Shown here: piece after piece, positions 1 through 10,225 of the stretch
How positions within the stretch are numbered: the stretch's first letter is position 1
Layout of the letters: each line of letters opens with the position of its first letter
NCBI GenBank assembly: GCA_001579985.1
Contig: LRSR01014731.1
Coordinates: 1-30,025, forward strand
Source of the DNA: Hypsibius dujardini
Taxonomy: Eukaryota > Tardigrada > Eutardigrada > Parachela > Hypsibiidae
Direction of reading: 5' to 3'
Length of the DNA stretch: 30,025 nucleotides
Notes under the pieces: generated by a model
Database searches by the model: none
The model's input: only the letters and a program-made list of their open reading frames with translations
Told to the model about the DNA's origin: nothing
Translations under genes and position numbers: made by a program

Positions 1-28
1 TTTATAATTTAGCATTTATCTGGCACTA

Positions 29-50
29 TTTTGATTTTGATTTTGATTTT
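29..50. repeat. TTTTGA hexanucleotide repeat
   Basis: Three to four tandem copies of TTTTGA, read directly. A simple sequence with no apparent function. Confidence 0.7.
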
Positions 51-377
51 AATTTCAATAACTGCCGTGACAAAAAAAAATTAAAAATGCAATCACAAAG
101 CTAATTACTGGCTGGAAGTAAGTCGTTAGTGATCTTTGCGATAGTCGTTCTGAACGCTGATTAAAAATTGTGGGAAATGGTCGGTCGTTGTTTAGAAAAC
201 AATATGAAAATGAGTGGTTTTTTTTGGTTATTATTAAATTACATGAACGTTGTGAAACGCGCAATTGGAAAAAGCTCAATGTAGTACGTAAAATATCTTC
301 CAAATTGCATCCAGATCTCTACATTGTAACTAAAGTGATCAGCAGCATTAATCACTCAGTATTACGACATGCACTAA

Positions 378-488
378 CAGTGGCGGATTGAGGTCGGCTC
401 GTGGAGGGGGAGGACAAACCTTGATATGGACAAAGCCTAAAATATTTTACCCATGGGGGGGGGGCAACTGCCCGGTTGGCCCCCACTG
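378..488. mobile_element. hAT-like MITE, 111 bp, with imperfect 8-bp flank duplication
   Basis: It begins CAGTGGCGGATTG and ends GGCCCCCACTG, so the termini CAGTGG..CCACTG are inverted. The 8 bp before it (TGCACTAA) and after it (CGCACTAT) match at six positions, as expected for an old hAT target duplication. CAGTGGCG-type termini with 8-bp duplications are typical of hAT elements. The interior contains a G run and no ORF. Related ends occur at 1910 and, inverted, at 2775-2807. Confidence 0.55.
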
Positions 489-649
489 CGCACTATATAT
501 TTTAAAAAAAAATCTTAAGTCGACCAGAGGTGACGGCAATACCATCCCACAATGCCCTAAAACGTCTGTCACCAGCACGTAATATTTTGCTCATGTGTGC
601 ATAATGATCTAGCCGTCCTTTAACTCGTAACGCTCACCTTTTTAGTCAG

Positions 650-2535
650 CGACCTACATTTTCTTGCGTGCAAGGATGTCCCGGGAACGTCGCGAGCGGA
701 GAAGTCTGCCAACTTCTTTCACTGCTATTACAGTACAGCACAGACGCATGCCCGAGGGTCACTCAGCGGCAGTTATCCCGACAATTACCTACCCGCCCAG
801 GATGCGGCCAGCTGGATCGTCCCGTACTACATGCATTACGCGGATAACATCACCAACGTCGCGGCTAAGGCTCGCTATGACGCCGCGATCACCGCGGCTA
901 AGGCGGTCTACGACGCTGCCAATGAGGCGGTGGATATTAAGTTCAGCACCGCTATCGACGCGGCACTCAACGAGTTCAACGTTACTCTTAACACTGTCAT
1001 GAGCAAGGTGCTGGGGGTGGTGCAGAATCTGCAGGTCTGTGTGAGCAAGCCCAATGCAGCATGCCTCACAGACGCTATCAACAAGGAAGCTGCAATGGCT
1101 GTGCAGGTACGGGTCCAATTATTAGCCAAATTACTTCTGCACGAGAATCTTGCCAAATCCTAGCCGATTGTTTTTCGGCCAAAAACGAGCTACTCCAATT
1201 TATTGAGGGACGCAGATGGCGTAGCGAGCGCGACATGCAGTACCAATAGGAAACAACTCCAATAGACCAATTGCAGGGCTTAGGCTACAAGTCCCCTTCC
1301 CCTTCCCACTTGCCCCTTCCCAATTTCGATTTTTTCGATGTTGACCGTTAGTCCCTCACTTTATAAATTGAAGACTGATTTTTTTAGAATGTTTTAAGTT
1401 TCCTTTTCTGAAAACAATTGAAACCCTAAATGTTGAGCTCTGCCCGCACGAGTGTTAAGTGAAAAAACAAACAAGCCCCCGTTTTTCTTCACGCTTTGAG
1501 TCTTGGTCACAGCATTTGCTTGACCGATGCCCAAACGTCGGGGCTCTATACCTAACGATTGAAGAACGGATGGACTTTCCAAAATTATTAACTTTGTTAG
1601 AACCACTCAAAGGGACATTGGTCAGCAATCGTAAAATCCAATATAACCAAAAAGGGGGAGGGGAAGGGGAGGGAAACTTGTAGCCTGGACCGAATTGCAG
1701 CAAGGGGTGGGGGTTCCAAAATTTCTAATTCCATGGTATTCCATGGAGATGGAATTTCCCCTCGGTTTGGGGGCAAAGGGCGCTGCCCAGAGGCGCCTAT
1801 GCCGCGCGCTCACCCCTGGCCCCAAGCAAAAACGATTCCATGGAATTCCATTCCAACCTTGCCCGCAACTTGGAGCCCTGATCCCTGATTGCAGCCATGG
1901 CTTTTGCTGCAGTGACGGATTGTGGTCGGCCTGAAGGGGATGGTTAGTCTGCTGGAGGGTCAGGAGTGGATGGCAAACAAACATTTACATTACAATTGTG
2001 GCTCGCTTTTGGCCAGAAAACAGGATTCGGCCGTACTCCTCATACTTGATGCAAAATTTTAAATTAAGTCATTTTAATATTTGTTTGTGTTTGCATCACG
2101 TAAGATTTTTCCCTTATCCCAGAATCTGTAAAGAATTTACTTCGGATTCGAGCAAGTAGCCATAATAGATGTTTTAGGAATTCAAGGTTTATTACAATAA
2201 TTTAGATCGAGTCATCATGTTCCCTTAAGATATAAGGTACTTTGCTAGGAAGCTAGTGATCTTTCATAAAGAATTACTGTTACTTTAAGAGTAAGGGGAA
2301 GTTTGGTTCAGTTATCCCACTTTTGCCACAACTTGATGACTCTGATGATTGCCCTTTTTCTCTCTCTCAGGTTCTGACCGCTCAAAATACGGCGGCCAGC
2401 GCCCAGTTCCTCAGTACAAAAGCTGCTTTGATGGAACGCGCTGCTGCGGAGAAGGTGTACGTCGCCGCCGTAGATGCCGCGACGAATGCACTCAACGAAG
2501 CCGACGCCGGCAACACGCCAGAGAAAAAAGTTTAA
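650..2535 (+). CDS. Small Ala-rich helical protein, probably secreted (two exons seen; 5' end missing)
   Basis: Exons are about 650-1106 and 2371-2535. The donor CAG|GTACGG and the acceptor (polypyrimidine then CAG at 2368-2370) are both phase 0, and the stop is TAA at 2533-2535. About 200 codons follow the first Cys (codon 669-671). The protein has four cysteines, all in the first exon (CKDV, FHCYY, QVCVS, AACL), and two N-glycosylation sequons (NIT, NVT). The rest is alanine-rich amphipathic helix (AKARYDAAITAAKAVYDAA and similar). This composition suggests an exported helical protein with two disulfides. No family was recognised. The upstream exon with the start codon is not established; the first visible exon may instead begin at 646 or 675. 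The intron (1107-2370) carries two MITEs. Confidence 0.6.
1277..1692. mobile_element. MITE A, about 416 bp, polypyrimidine/polypurine inverted termini
   Basis: The left end reads GGCTTAGGCTACAAGT followed by CCCC/TTCCCC tracts. The right end reads GGGGAAGGGGAGGG then ACTTGTAGCCTGGACCG. The AGGCTACAAGT core and the C/T-rich stretch are inverted copies. The octamer AATTGCAG flanks both sides (1269-1276 and 1693-1700), as expected of an 8-bp target duplication. Short ORFs inside resemble nothing. An alternative boundary starting at CAGGGC (1274) is possible. The element lies in the intron of the Ala-rich protein gene. Confidence 0.55.
1701..1886. mobile_element. MITE B, about 186 bp, inserted directly beside MITE A
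   Basis: It starts CAAGGGGTGGGGGTTCC and ends with the approximate inverse, GGAGCCCTGATCCCT. It is flanked by AATTGCAG (1693-1700) on the left and GATTGCAG (1887-1894) on the right, 7 of 8 identical. The CAGGGGT..TTCC style of terminus and the 8-bp duplication fit hAT MITEs. The interior is GC-rich with several CCATGG-containing palindromes and no coding signal. Confidence 0.4.
1910..1945 (+). repeat. Second copy of the CAGTGRCGGATTG hAT-like end
   Basis: CAGTGACGGATTGTGGTCGG matches the start of the element at 378 with two differences over 20 bases. No partner end was found nearby, so it is an end fragment or a solo terminus. Confidence 0.45.
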
Positions 2536-2774
2536 CAGATCATTTCAACGACCAGACAGAAGACTTGCACATTAAGTGGTACATGCAAGAGCGCGTCTGA
2601 ACAAACTCGTTCTATTGTTTTTTATTATTATTGTTTTGCACGATGACAAAGAAATACATACCGCGCATTACGCCCGATTTTTTCTTATCCGCAAATGTCA
2701 ATATCCACTTTATTGTTGTTTGGAACAATATAGTTTTATAATGAAATAATTAACAGTAAGTCAGACTACCTTGC

Positions 2775-2807
2775 CATCCCCTCCGAGCCGACCTCAATTC
2801 GCCACTG
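2775..2807 (-). repeat. Third (inverted) copy of the hAT-like end
   Basis: On the minus strand this reads CAGTGGCGAATTGAGGTCGG, 19 of 20 identical to the start of the element at 378, then CTCGGAGGGGATGG. It is inverted relative to the copy at 378 and lies 2.4 kb away, on the other side of the Ala-rich gene. Confidence 0.55.
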
Positions 2808-3046
2808 TCGCGCCCATTGAGTGACCATTGACCAATAGTTAAGTCACCTTTGAGAATGGTCTCTCGTGGATATGGCCACAGCGGGTCTACATGAAAACCA
2901 ACAAATACTGAAAAAAAAGGAAAAAAAGAAAAACCACAAAAATTCAATTTAACGAAAAGTAAAAACATAAAAAAATAGTACAAAATCGGCCGGCCCACGC
3001 GCGAAATAAATTACAAAAATATCCAAAAAACTCACCCAATGACGGA

Positions 3047-3067
3047 ATATATATATATATATATATA
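3047..3067. repeat. (AT)n microsatellite
   Basis: Uninterrupted AT dinucleotides, about ten units, read directly. Confidence 0.85.
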
Positions 3068-3112
3068 CAAAATATCACTTAGGGCACTGTACACTAGTTA
3101 AGCATTTTATAC

Positions 3113-4420
3113 CTACAGGAGATCACCCACCGATTGAGCAAAAATTGAGAGATTATAATCATTGGGAAATTGCCAAAATTCAGTCTCAAGTTGCAACTAC
3201 GGTAAAAATGGGCGTGGTCGCCTATTGCAAAAGTGATTGGGCTGCTAATATTGTGGATGTATTAAGATCTATTAAACAATCACGAATATGTCTAGATCAC
3301 AAAGATTTAAGCCGAATCACGAGAAAAGGCGCTTATGCTGTGCCATACATTGATGCCCTTTTTGGGTGCGCTCACGGAAGTAAATATATTACGTCATTGG
3401 ACTTGTTTTCTGGATATTATATATAGAAATAGCAGAAGAAGATAAAAAAAGACAGTTTTTGTGGTGCCCGGGGCGACCTTTATTGTTTTCTCCGTAGGCG
3501 CTTTGGATTATGTAATACAACTGCACTATTTAATCGGGTTGCTGACCTAATATTTAGAGATGTTAGTTTAAACTTATACTATCATTTATTCATAAGTTTA
3601 TTATTCCTGAGTTTATTATTTATTCGGAGACATGGTCTGATCAATTAGTACATGTTGAACAAGTACTCCGAATATTAACAGAGGCGGGCTTAAATTGCAA
3701 AACTATTAGGTGCACGTTCGGTGCAGATCAAATTAATTTCCTGGGACATAAAATGTCAAAAATGCAGCAGGGGATCGACATGGATGGTAATAAAATAAGA
3801 GCAATTTCGGAATTCCCACGTCCGAGAAGTTTGAAAGCCGTGCGTTCGTTTTAGGCTTTACGGGATATTATCAAAAGTTTGTTAAAAATTACTCGGCAAT
3901 CGCTGATCCACTAGTAGAATTAAATAAGTTTGACTAACCTTACGAATGGGGTCTTGTCCAACAACTAAGCTTCAACACTCATAAAATGTCTCACCAGTGC
4001 TCCACTTTTATTGCACTTTGATCCCAGTAAGTCAACTGAAATTTGGACTGATGGCTGCAGAACTGGGGTCGGAGTTATCTTAGTTCAAAAGGACAGCGCT
4101 AATAAGGAAAACACCGTGGCATGCATGTCGAAACCCTTAACGAGTCGCAACGTAGTTATGCAATAACAGAAATCGACTGATAAGCTATAGTAATTGCTAT
4201 TTAAAAATTCGAAAATTATTTAGCTGGAAATGTTCCGTTTTCAATTGTAACAGATCATTCGGTAATTGTGCCTTCAATGAGGACTAAGTCGCCAAAGGGT
4301 TTACTGGCCCGCTGGCTGTTCCGAGTTTTATTGTACAGATTTCACGTGATATTTTGCTCAGGACATAAAAATGTGCTAACTGACGCTTTATTTTACTACC
4401 CACTTAATGAGACGGAGGAA
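3113..4420 (+). pseudogene. Ty3/gypsy reverse transcriptase and RNase H, broken
   Basis: The RT amino end reads TGDHPPIEQK (about 3117-3146), followed by a DHKDLSRITRKGAY stretch (3295-3339) and TSLDLFSGYY (about 3394-3423), which carries the first catalytic Asp. A stop follows at 3424. Further RT matches lie in other frames, including NFLGHKMSK near 3738-3764 and GFTGYYQKFVKNYSAIADPL around 3855-3912. RNase H is shown by TEIWTDGCRTGVGVIL (about 4037-4084) and GHKNVLTDAL (4361-4390), where the usual ADALSR motif is degraded. Several stops and frameshifts make it non-functional. The family order and motifs are typical of Ty3/gypsy (Metaviridae-type) elements. Confidence 0.75.
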
Positions 4421-4839
4421 CCCGTTTATAATTACTGGACAGTGCCGTTATTTTTTCTGCCGAAAATCGGTATTGTCACGCTTCAAAGGGATTATTCCTT
4501 TTGCAAAAGCAGAATCGACCTTTCGGAAGGGCCGACTGATCGTCCTAATTACTAATTAGTTCTGGCTTTGAGGCCTCAATTTTAGCCTTGCACCGGCTCA
4601 ATTATTCCTCCATAAACATTTCCAGAACTCTGATCTCTCAAAATCAACCTGTTTCGAAACTGCGGTCCTTATGGTTTTGCGATAAATACGATATGAAACG
4701 AAATGGGATTTCTGTAACCCCTGTGAAGAAATGGAATCGAGAAACCTCAAAATTGAGGAATCCGGCTTTCACCTTGAAAGTAAAAACGAAACATCAATGT
4801 AGCCTCTTCACCCTCAATTACTCATCTGGCGAAGGATAA
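4421..4839. other. Unassigned spacer in the gypsy remnant
   Basis: It lies between the RNase H remnant and the mariner-type insertion. The frame continuing from 4391 to about 4553 may be the linker to the integrase, but I recognise no motif in it. Another frame at 4588-4839 is not recognised either. Confidence 0.4.
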
Positions 4840-5740
4840 ACAAGTCCACAGTTCAGCGGATTATGAAGCAGAATATCGTGGGGAAGTTGAAAAAAAAGTA
4901 CCACGTCCATGTCATGTCGGATAAGCAAATTCTTCAACGTCCCTAACGCTGCCCTCACTTTCGGGCTTACTAGAATTCACCAGGCTCTACTGTTAGGTCT
5001 GCCAACCGGAAGTTGGGTAGTTACAAGTTTATTAAACTGTAAGTAAAGATAGGCAGAGAGTTAAACTGAAAAAAAAGAGAAAGTACAACGCCTAAAACTA
5101 ATGAAACGTATGGATTATATAGTAAAGTGTTAACTATAAAAAAGATAGTAAGTAGCATATACATCACAATTACATACAAGTAATTAGCTATCGCAGCAGA
5201 ATAGAGTTAATAAAGTAGATAAACTTACTGACTAAGTAAGGTACTAGTGTTTCAAATAGCTGTAATGATTGGATACGATAACTTGTTGGGCGTGGCCGGA
5301 CACCACTATATTTTGACAGTAGATGAGGCATGGAGTTATTTGGATACTAACTACGAAGTGCGAAGAGCTTATTATGAGACCAAAGGAGCGCGAACCTCGG
5401 AAAATTTAACCAAGTTTGTAACCGGAACCTGGAGCAAAAAATAAATCGGTCTGCTAGATAAAGCATTGCTTGAAACTGCTGATTGAGATTAACATCTCGC
5501 ACCTTTATCCGTGGGAGGAACATAAAGTCGTCTTCCACCAAGATTTCGCTCCAGCTCACGCCTCCAAAAAGACCCAAAAAGACCTCTGGAATCCAGAATA
5601 AAATTTATTTCGGCAGAGCAGTGAATGGGCAATTCACCGGATTTGGCTCCGATAAATTGCGCAATCAACGAAAACTTCAAGTGGAATTTTTTGACAGGGA
5701 GGCTAATACTTTGCATACCTCAAGTGTGTCATGACAGCAA
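4840..5740 (+). mobile_element. Decayed Tc1/mariner-superfamily transposase inside the gypsy element
   Basis: A helix-turn-helix segment reads NKSTVQRIMKQN (about 4846-4881), then HVHVMSDKQ (4903-4929). The catalytic core follows in pieces. TVDEAWSYLDTNYEVRRAYY (about 5314-5373) supplies the first Asp. VVFHQDFAPAHASKKTQKDL (about 5527-5589, in another frame) supplies the second. NSPDLAP (about 5631-5651) supplies the third. The second and third Asp are roughly 32-33 codons apart, near the DD34D spacing of mariner elements, with at least one frameshift between them. Terminal inverted repeats were not identified, so the limits are approximate. Confidence 0.65.
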
Positions 5741-6054
5741 AATGGTCTGAAAATTTTCTCGATTTTATTGAAAAAACTCTGTTATTCAAACCAAATCGTG
5801 TCAAGTTGATAATAGAACGTGGGGGGGAGGGTTCTAAATCAGACATGTGTTGAATGGGAAGAAGTTTGTATAGAAAAAAAATGTTTTGAAAACAATGGTT
5901 GCGTGTAAATGATTCATTCCTGTAAGGAGTCATTTGGGCGCTTCCCGCACTTACGAGCGCATCAAAGACCGATATTATTTACCTGATTGTGTAGGGCAAA
6001 TTTCACGTCATATAACATTTTGTGTATTTTGCTAATTAAATAGTAATCCAAATT

Positions 6055-7017
6055 TTCAGAAAAGCGAAATTTTACAGCCGCTGCCTGTATCAGGACCTTT
6101 TGAAAGAATCCTTGAAGATTATTGAAGAAATTTCCCTTTGTCTTAATGTCAAAACCACTACTTTGTTTTAGCAGAAGGTATTATAATGGTTTGGGCTGTT
6201 CCCGCAGCTACTGCAGTTAATGCTGCTCATTTTGTAAGGAAACAAGTTATACTTTCACATGTATATCCGAAATAGGTTCAGATACAGGCTTTTTTCGTGG
6301 GTCTACGTTTCAATGAATTTTAAAGGATTGAGAAATAAAACATTTACTCAGTACGGCTTATCATGCCCAATGCGACGACATGATTGAACGAAGCCTACAA
6401 ACGTTCCTAAATATAATTTTTTTTTATAATGAAAATCAAGATAAACTGAGACAGTATTGTTTCTTTGGCAAGATGGTTAATGAATACTACACGTAATGAA
6501 ACTACAGATTAAAACCCTTTCGAGATGATATTTGGGCGGCCGCTTGTTGGGCAAATGTATTTGGCCATTAGCTATGGCGAACTTATTGAAATGTTTGATG
6601 CACAAAAATATCCCGAGAACGTAAAAAAACGGTTAAATAAAACCAGAGAAATCCCATCAGAAAAGGTCAGTAAGTCTCATAATACACAAGGCCCGCGGTA
6701 CATTGCTGAACGTAATACTGTATAATTATCAGCTGGCAATTTGTTTCGGAACCTTATAAATGATAAGCCAGGAAAGCTTAGCGACAAAATTAATAAACTA
6801 GTAGATGAAACCAATGATAAGTCTTGAGCAAACAAGTCTAGTAAAATCTAAAATTCGATTAGTAAACGGACGGCGGAAGTCATATAGGACTCATGTTGAA
6901 AGACTAAAATTAAACATTAAACGCTTAAAAGACAATGGGAATACGGCTGAGCCGTGCGTGAAAGACAATAAAAAAATTACTCAATTTAGAAACATTATTC
7001 GGAAATCCAGATGTTAA
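6055..7017 (+). pseudogene. Ty3/gypsy integrase core and C-terminal region, broken
   Basis: The integrase core is recognisable around 6355-6420. AYHAQCDDMIERSLQTFL resembles the conserved segment around the third catalytic residue (Tyr-His..Glu-Arg), and the Glu is kept. PFEMIFGRPLV (about 6519-6551) matches the usual PFE-hydrophobic-FGR motif after the core. The element ends with KIRLVNGRRKSYRTHVERLK (6856-6915), typical of the gypsy integrase C-terminus. Stops and frameshifts interrupt it. It lies in the order and orientation expected for the other half of the element at 3113-4420. Confidence 0.65.
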
Positions 7018-7079
7018 CCGCTCCGTACCAGTCTTCCCTTCTCATCAACAGCTTGAAGGTTTTCGATGGTCCTTTTAAG

Positions 7080-7400
7080 AGAGCAATATACAATTGTTTG
7101 TCGACCGTTTTTTATTTTTTGGTCTGGCATCCGCCTTTGCTTTACTTCACCGAATCTTCTCATCAGTAAGATGCACAATAGCAAAAAAAACACACCACTG
7201 TTTGTTATTTAGACGACTTTCTTGTGGTAGGCGCGTCAAGGGAAAAATGTGATGTCGGCATGAACTTTCTCCTTTATTTTCTTCATGATCAGGACTTTGA
7301 GATCAATTGTGCCAAGTTCATTAGACCCAAAAAGTGTGTGTGTTCCTTTCTTTGGCTGGATTATTGACTCTCCAGAAAGTAAATTTTTCAGGTATTTTTC
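7080..7400 (+). pseudogene. Second reverse transcriptase fragment (YLDD type, possibly DIRS-like)
   Basis: One frame gives FVDRFLFFGLASAFALLHRI (about 7101-7160). Another gives TTVCYLDDFLVVGASREKCD (7196-7255), followed by FEINCAKFIRPK and, after a frameshift, GWIIDSPES (about 7352-7378). The YLDD catalytic box followed by a GFEINW.K..-FLG..IDS pattern is the RT palm and thumb. The FGLASA segment resembles DIRS/Ngaro-type retroelements more than the gypsy RT upstream, but I cannot exclude other classes. It is broken by frameshifts and stops. Confidence 0.5.
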
Positions 7401-9773
7401 GACCCCCAACCCCTTAACCAGTACTGACGTAATAAATTGATGGTCCCTTGCAAGTGTAGATGTGTGATTGTTTAGAACCCAAGTATGCCGGCATCATCGA
7501 TTTTTCCGAATACTTGAAGTGCGCCAATACTTCTCGTACCCGTTTCGTTCCCATCAAATATGACGAATACATCGAAACAGAGAATAAAAAGACTTTCTCC
7601 AGGTACTTTTGTCGGATTTCATAGAATGTCAAAAAGGTGACAGAAGGTATCTTGTAGAAAACCAACACGACCAACTAAGTCTGAAAAATTCAGGTTACAG
7701 CAGCCGATTGCTGATCTATGATCCAAACCGGAATGTGTGGGGCCAACCGTTCGATTCATCTGAGAAGAGTGTGGTCATATGCTAGAAAGCTGGTCGGGGA
7801 GGGTAGCTGGAACTCCATCTCGGAATTCAAAGCCATCTAGTGCGAGTACGAGGATGTGGTGTTGGAGCAAGACTATCCGACGTGCCCGGTCCTTTCGGTA
7901 GTTAGGGAGGTAACGGCAGACTGAAAAACGGGATATGCAGTCCAGGGTCATCGGACCTTCGTCTGGAAGGACCTGACGGCCACTCATAATTCATGTGAGT
8001 TCACACGGCTATCACATCGGATGGGTCAGCTTTTAACGATTCCGGGTGCGGGATCCTGCTTCCCAGATGGACTTTGTGCTGGGGCCTTTCCGAAGACCGT
8101 GTGACATTATGGGCCCTACTCTCTTCTCGGTCGTCGGTGAACTGAAGATTTCAAGATTTCGGGAAAACTTCAAGTACGGAAACTTAAACTTGAACCAGAC
8201 CAATTTGTCGATGCGTCGCCGGCTGGTGGGGCCAAATTTGTCGTGGATTTTTTTTTACGGAACGGAATGACAGTCAACCCGGCATAACGGTTGCAAAAAT
8301 AGACGGCACAACGACGGGGTTTTTCATAGTTGTCTCGCCTAGTGGGCAATGTTTCGCGATGTCCTCAATGAGCGCGCCGGACGCAAGTTCCTCTGATGCC
8401 GTTAGTTATGATGTTCAGACGTACCTGCCGGAGTACCTCCAATGGCTGGCCGGTACCCTGACGGATCACAAAAATCAATTTGCAAACGGGGTTAACCGGC
8501 TTGATTGTCGGGTGAGCAAACATAAATTGACCAGTTGCTCACTTTGTCTCGCTTTTCCGGTGTTTTTGACGCCCAAATAATGAAGCTCGACGGATGCCAG
8601 CGTCTACAGTCACTGGGAAATACTGGGATTTATCCGACAATGCCACCCGCGGTCGTTGAACTTCATTGTGCAGGACACTACGCGATGCGGACCGCAATCG
8701 AAGGCGACTTTGGTTAGACGAGACTACGGGCTAGGACCTAACGGACAGACGGTTTTGTTGTATCGGGACTTTCTTCACCGGAGCACAGTGGTCAATGTCC
8801 AATGCAATCCCCACACGCTTCGCGGGCTACCACCAACCTAACGTAATTCTGGTCTTTCAGCGTATCGAAGCCGGTACCTTTGCACTGTGGTGCACTAAAT
8901 AATAAATGGTAGATATACTGCAGTCAAATATAGCACAGCACAAGTCGACCAGCGGCTGGCCCTTAATTTTGATTTAATAATTTTGAGTAATCGCAACATT
9001 AAATAATTATGTTTGTGAAGTATTGTGAAATGAGGGCCATCTACTTCTTCGCCCTTACGGATCGGATCCTACAGCACAACGTCATTTGAGTGTTTGAACG
9101 GCCCTTGTTCGAACCGGGAAAAAATGTCACAACTCGTTTAGTGTGGTTCTGCATATTCACTTACTCCCTCTTTTGCTCTAGGGTAGTTGTATTTTTTATG
9201 GAGTCATACTGTGCATACGCCGTTTCGTTAAGGACTTTTTTTTTACCGTCCTTTTCTTGTATGTACAGTATTCCGTCTTCACTGAACTATCAACGATTTT
9301 TCTTTTTTGTGGAAATATAATCCCATGTTTGTGTATGTTATCCTCGTAGTTCACTAGTTCCTTGTATTTGAATAGTATGTTCCAATCCTATGGGTCGGGT
9401 CCATGCGATTCACAATCCGCTACAACACGTATTTAGACAACTGGCCGTATTATGTCTGGGTACCCGTGACATAGCAAGCACAACAAATTCAAACCGCGAT
9501 TGTAGCTTTAACCGAATTTCCTCTACTACAGTCAACGATTCTTACACGCACAATAATAATGACTCGTCTCTGCTGACAGTAAAAAATGAATTATTTCGTG
9601 AGGCTCTTTCTGCAACTCTAGTTCGTCTATGTGGGTTAATGTGGTCAACAGTTGACGATCAATAGTGAACATTTTGCTAGTTAGCAAATTTATTTTATGG
9701 GTAATAGTACGAACATTTTAGAAGTAGCGAACGTCAAATCAAGGAAGGTGACAGATGCTATTTCCCCGAACTA
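7401..9773. other. Unassigned, probably degenerate retroelement and spacer
   Basis: The part from 7400 to about 8850 is less AT-rich than its surroundings and may be the rest of the YLDD element. Short open frames (for example 8359-8580) show no motif I can name, and I could not find a tyrosine-recombinase signature. From 8850 to 9773 I see only AT-rich spacer, with no exon, repeat or RNA gene. Confidence 0.4.
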
Positions 9774-9980
9774 ACAAGGGAATTTTGCATTTCTGGAAGA
9801 TGAAATGTTCTACTTTTTTAAATTTTTTTGTGTGCATTTAACTTATTTCTCAATATTTTAATCAAAATAAAAATACAAATGCCTCTTAACATATTTTTAA
9901 AAATCAAAAACCAGTTTGCGGTGGTACATAGGGGCGCTCTCAATGTTACTGGAAATATCCTGCATTGATCGATATATTTG
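9774..9980 (+). repeat. Left terminal inverted repeat of the Tigger-type element
   Basis: It pairs with 12083-12287. Shared blocks include ACAAGGGAATTTTGCAT, the run around CCAGTTTGCGGTGGTACATA, and GGGCGCT.TCAATGTTAC. It reads outward-in towards the transposase. Confidence 0.85.
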
Positions 9981-10225
9981 ATAACGCTATAAGCAATGGC
10001 GGCTGCAGCGCCATTGATTGATCGATTTCAGTTTTTCTATTATTTGGGCATAGAGCATGCAATTGATTGTTGAATTTTTGGTAATACCTTGGAATGATTA
10101 TTATTAGACCTCAAGAGCATGTTTACATTATTTATGAAAGTAAAAATTATCCCTTGTTCTAAAGCTTATGTTTTGAAAGTCTATATTCATTGATTCCAAC
10201 ATGTCATTGCTTTTTTTATTCAACC

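Larger units (their letters stand above)
1..645. other. Left-edge non-coding stretch
   Basis: I see no convincing coding exon here. The stretch holds a short TTTTGA repeat (29-50) and a small hAT-like MITE (378-488). A possible 5' exon of the downstream secreted-protein gene begins with ATG at 204: Met-Lys, then a short hydrophobic run (FFWLLL), then a GTAGTA donor after 280. Its phase (2 nt left over) fits an acceptor at 648-649. The donor and the hydrophobic core are both weak, so this is only a suggestion. Confidence 0.4.
2536..3112. other. Non-coding spacer between the secreted-protein gene and the gypsy remnant
   Basis: AT-rich with no supported exon. It contains an inverted copy of the hAT-like end (2775-2807) and an (AT)n run (3047-3067). 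The longest reading frame here, on the minus strand, is compositionally biased and is not proposed as a gene. Confidence 0.6.
3113..7017 (+). mobile_element. Decayed Ty3/gypsy LTR retrotransposon (pol), split by a mariner-type insertion
   Basis: Domains run in the Ty3/gypsy order: reverse transcriptase (about 3113-3900), RNase H (about 4010-4420), integrase (about 6055-6725), then a C-terminal stretch (6805-7017) with the HVERLK signature. No single frame is open throughout. The 1.6-kb gap between RNase H and integrase is largely taken up by a mariner-type transposase remnant, implying nesting. LTRs, a primer-binding site and gag were not located, so the outer limits are only those of the recognised coding parts. 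Confidence 0.7.

Noticed and set aside
8359-8580. 73-codon plus-strand ORF starting with a Ser-rich stretch
   Set aside because: No motif or splice context; lies in degenerate DNA beside a dead retroelement.
9090-9130. GTTCGAAC-like sequence suggesting a tRNA T-arm
   Set aside because: No matching acceptor stem, anticodon arm or A-box nearby.
9390-9665. 91-codon plus-strand ORF
   Set aside because: Asn/Ser/Thr-biased composition, no recognised domain, no splice support.
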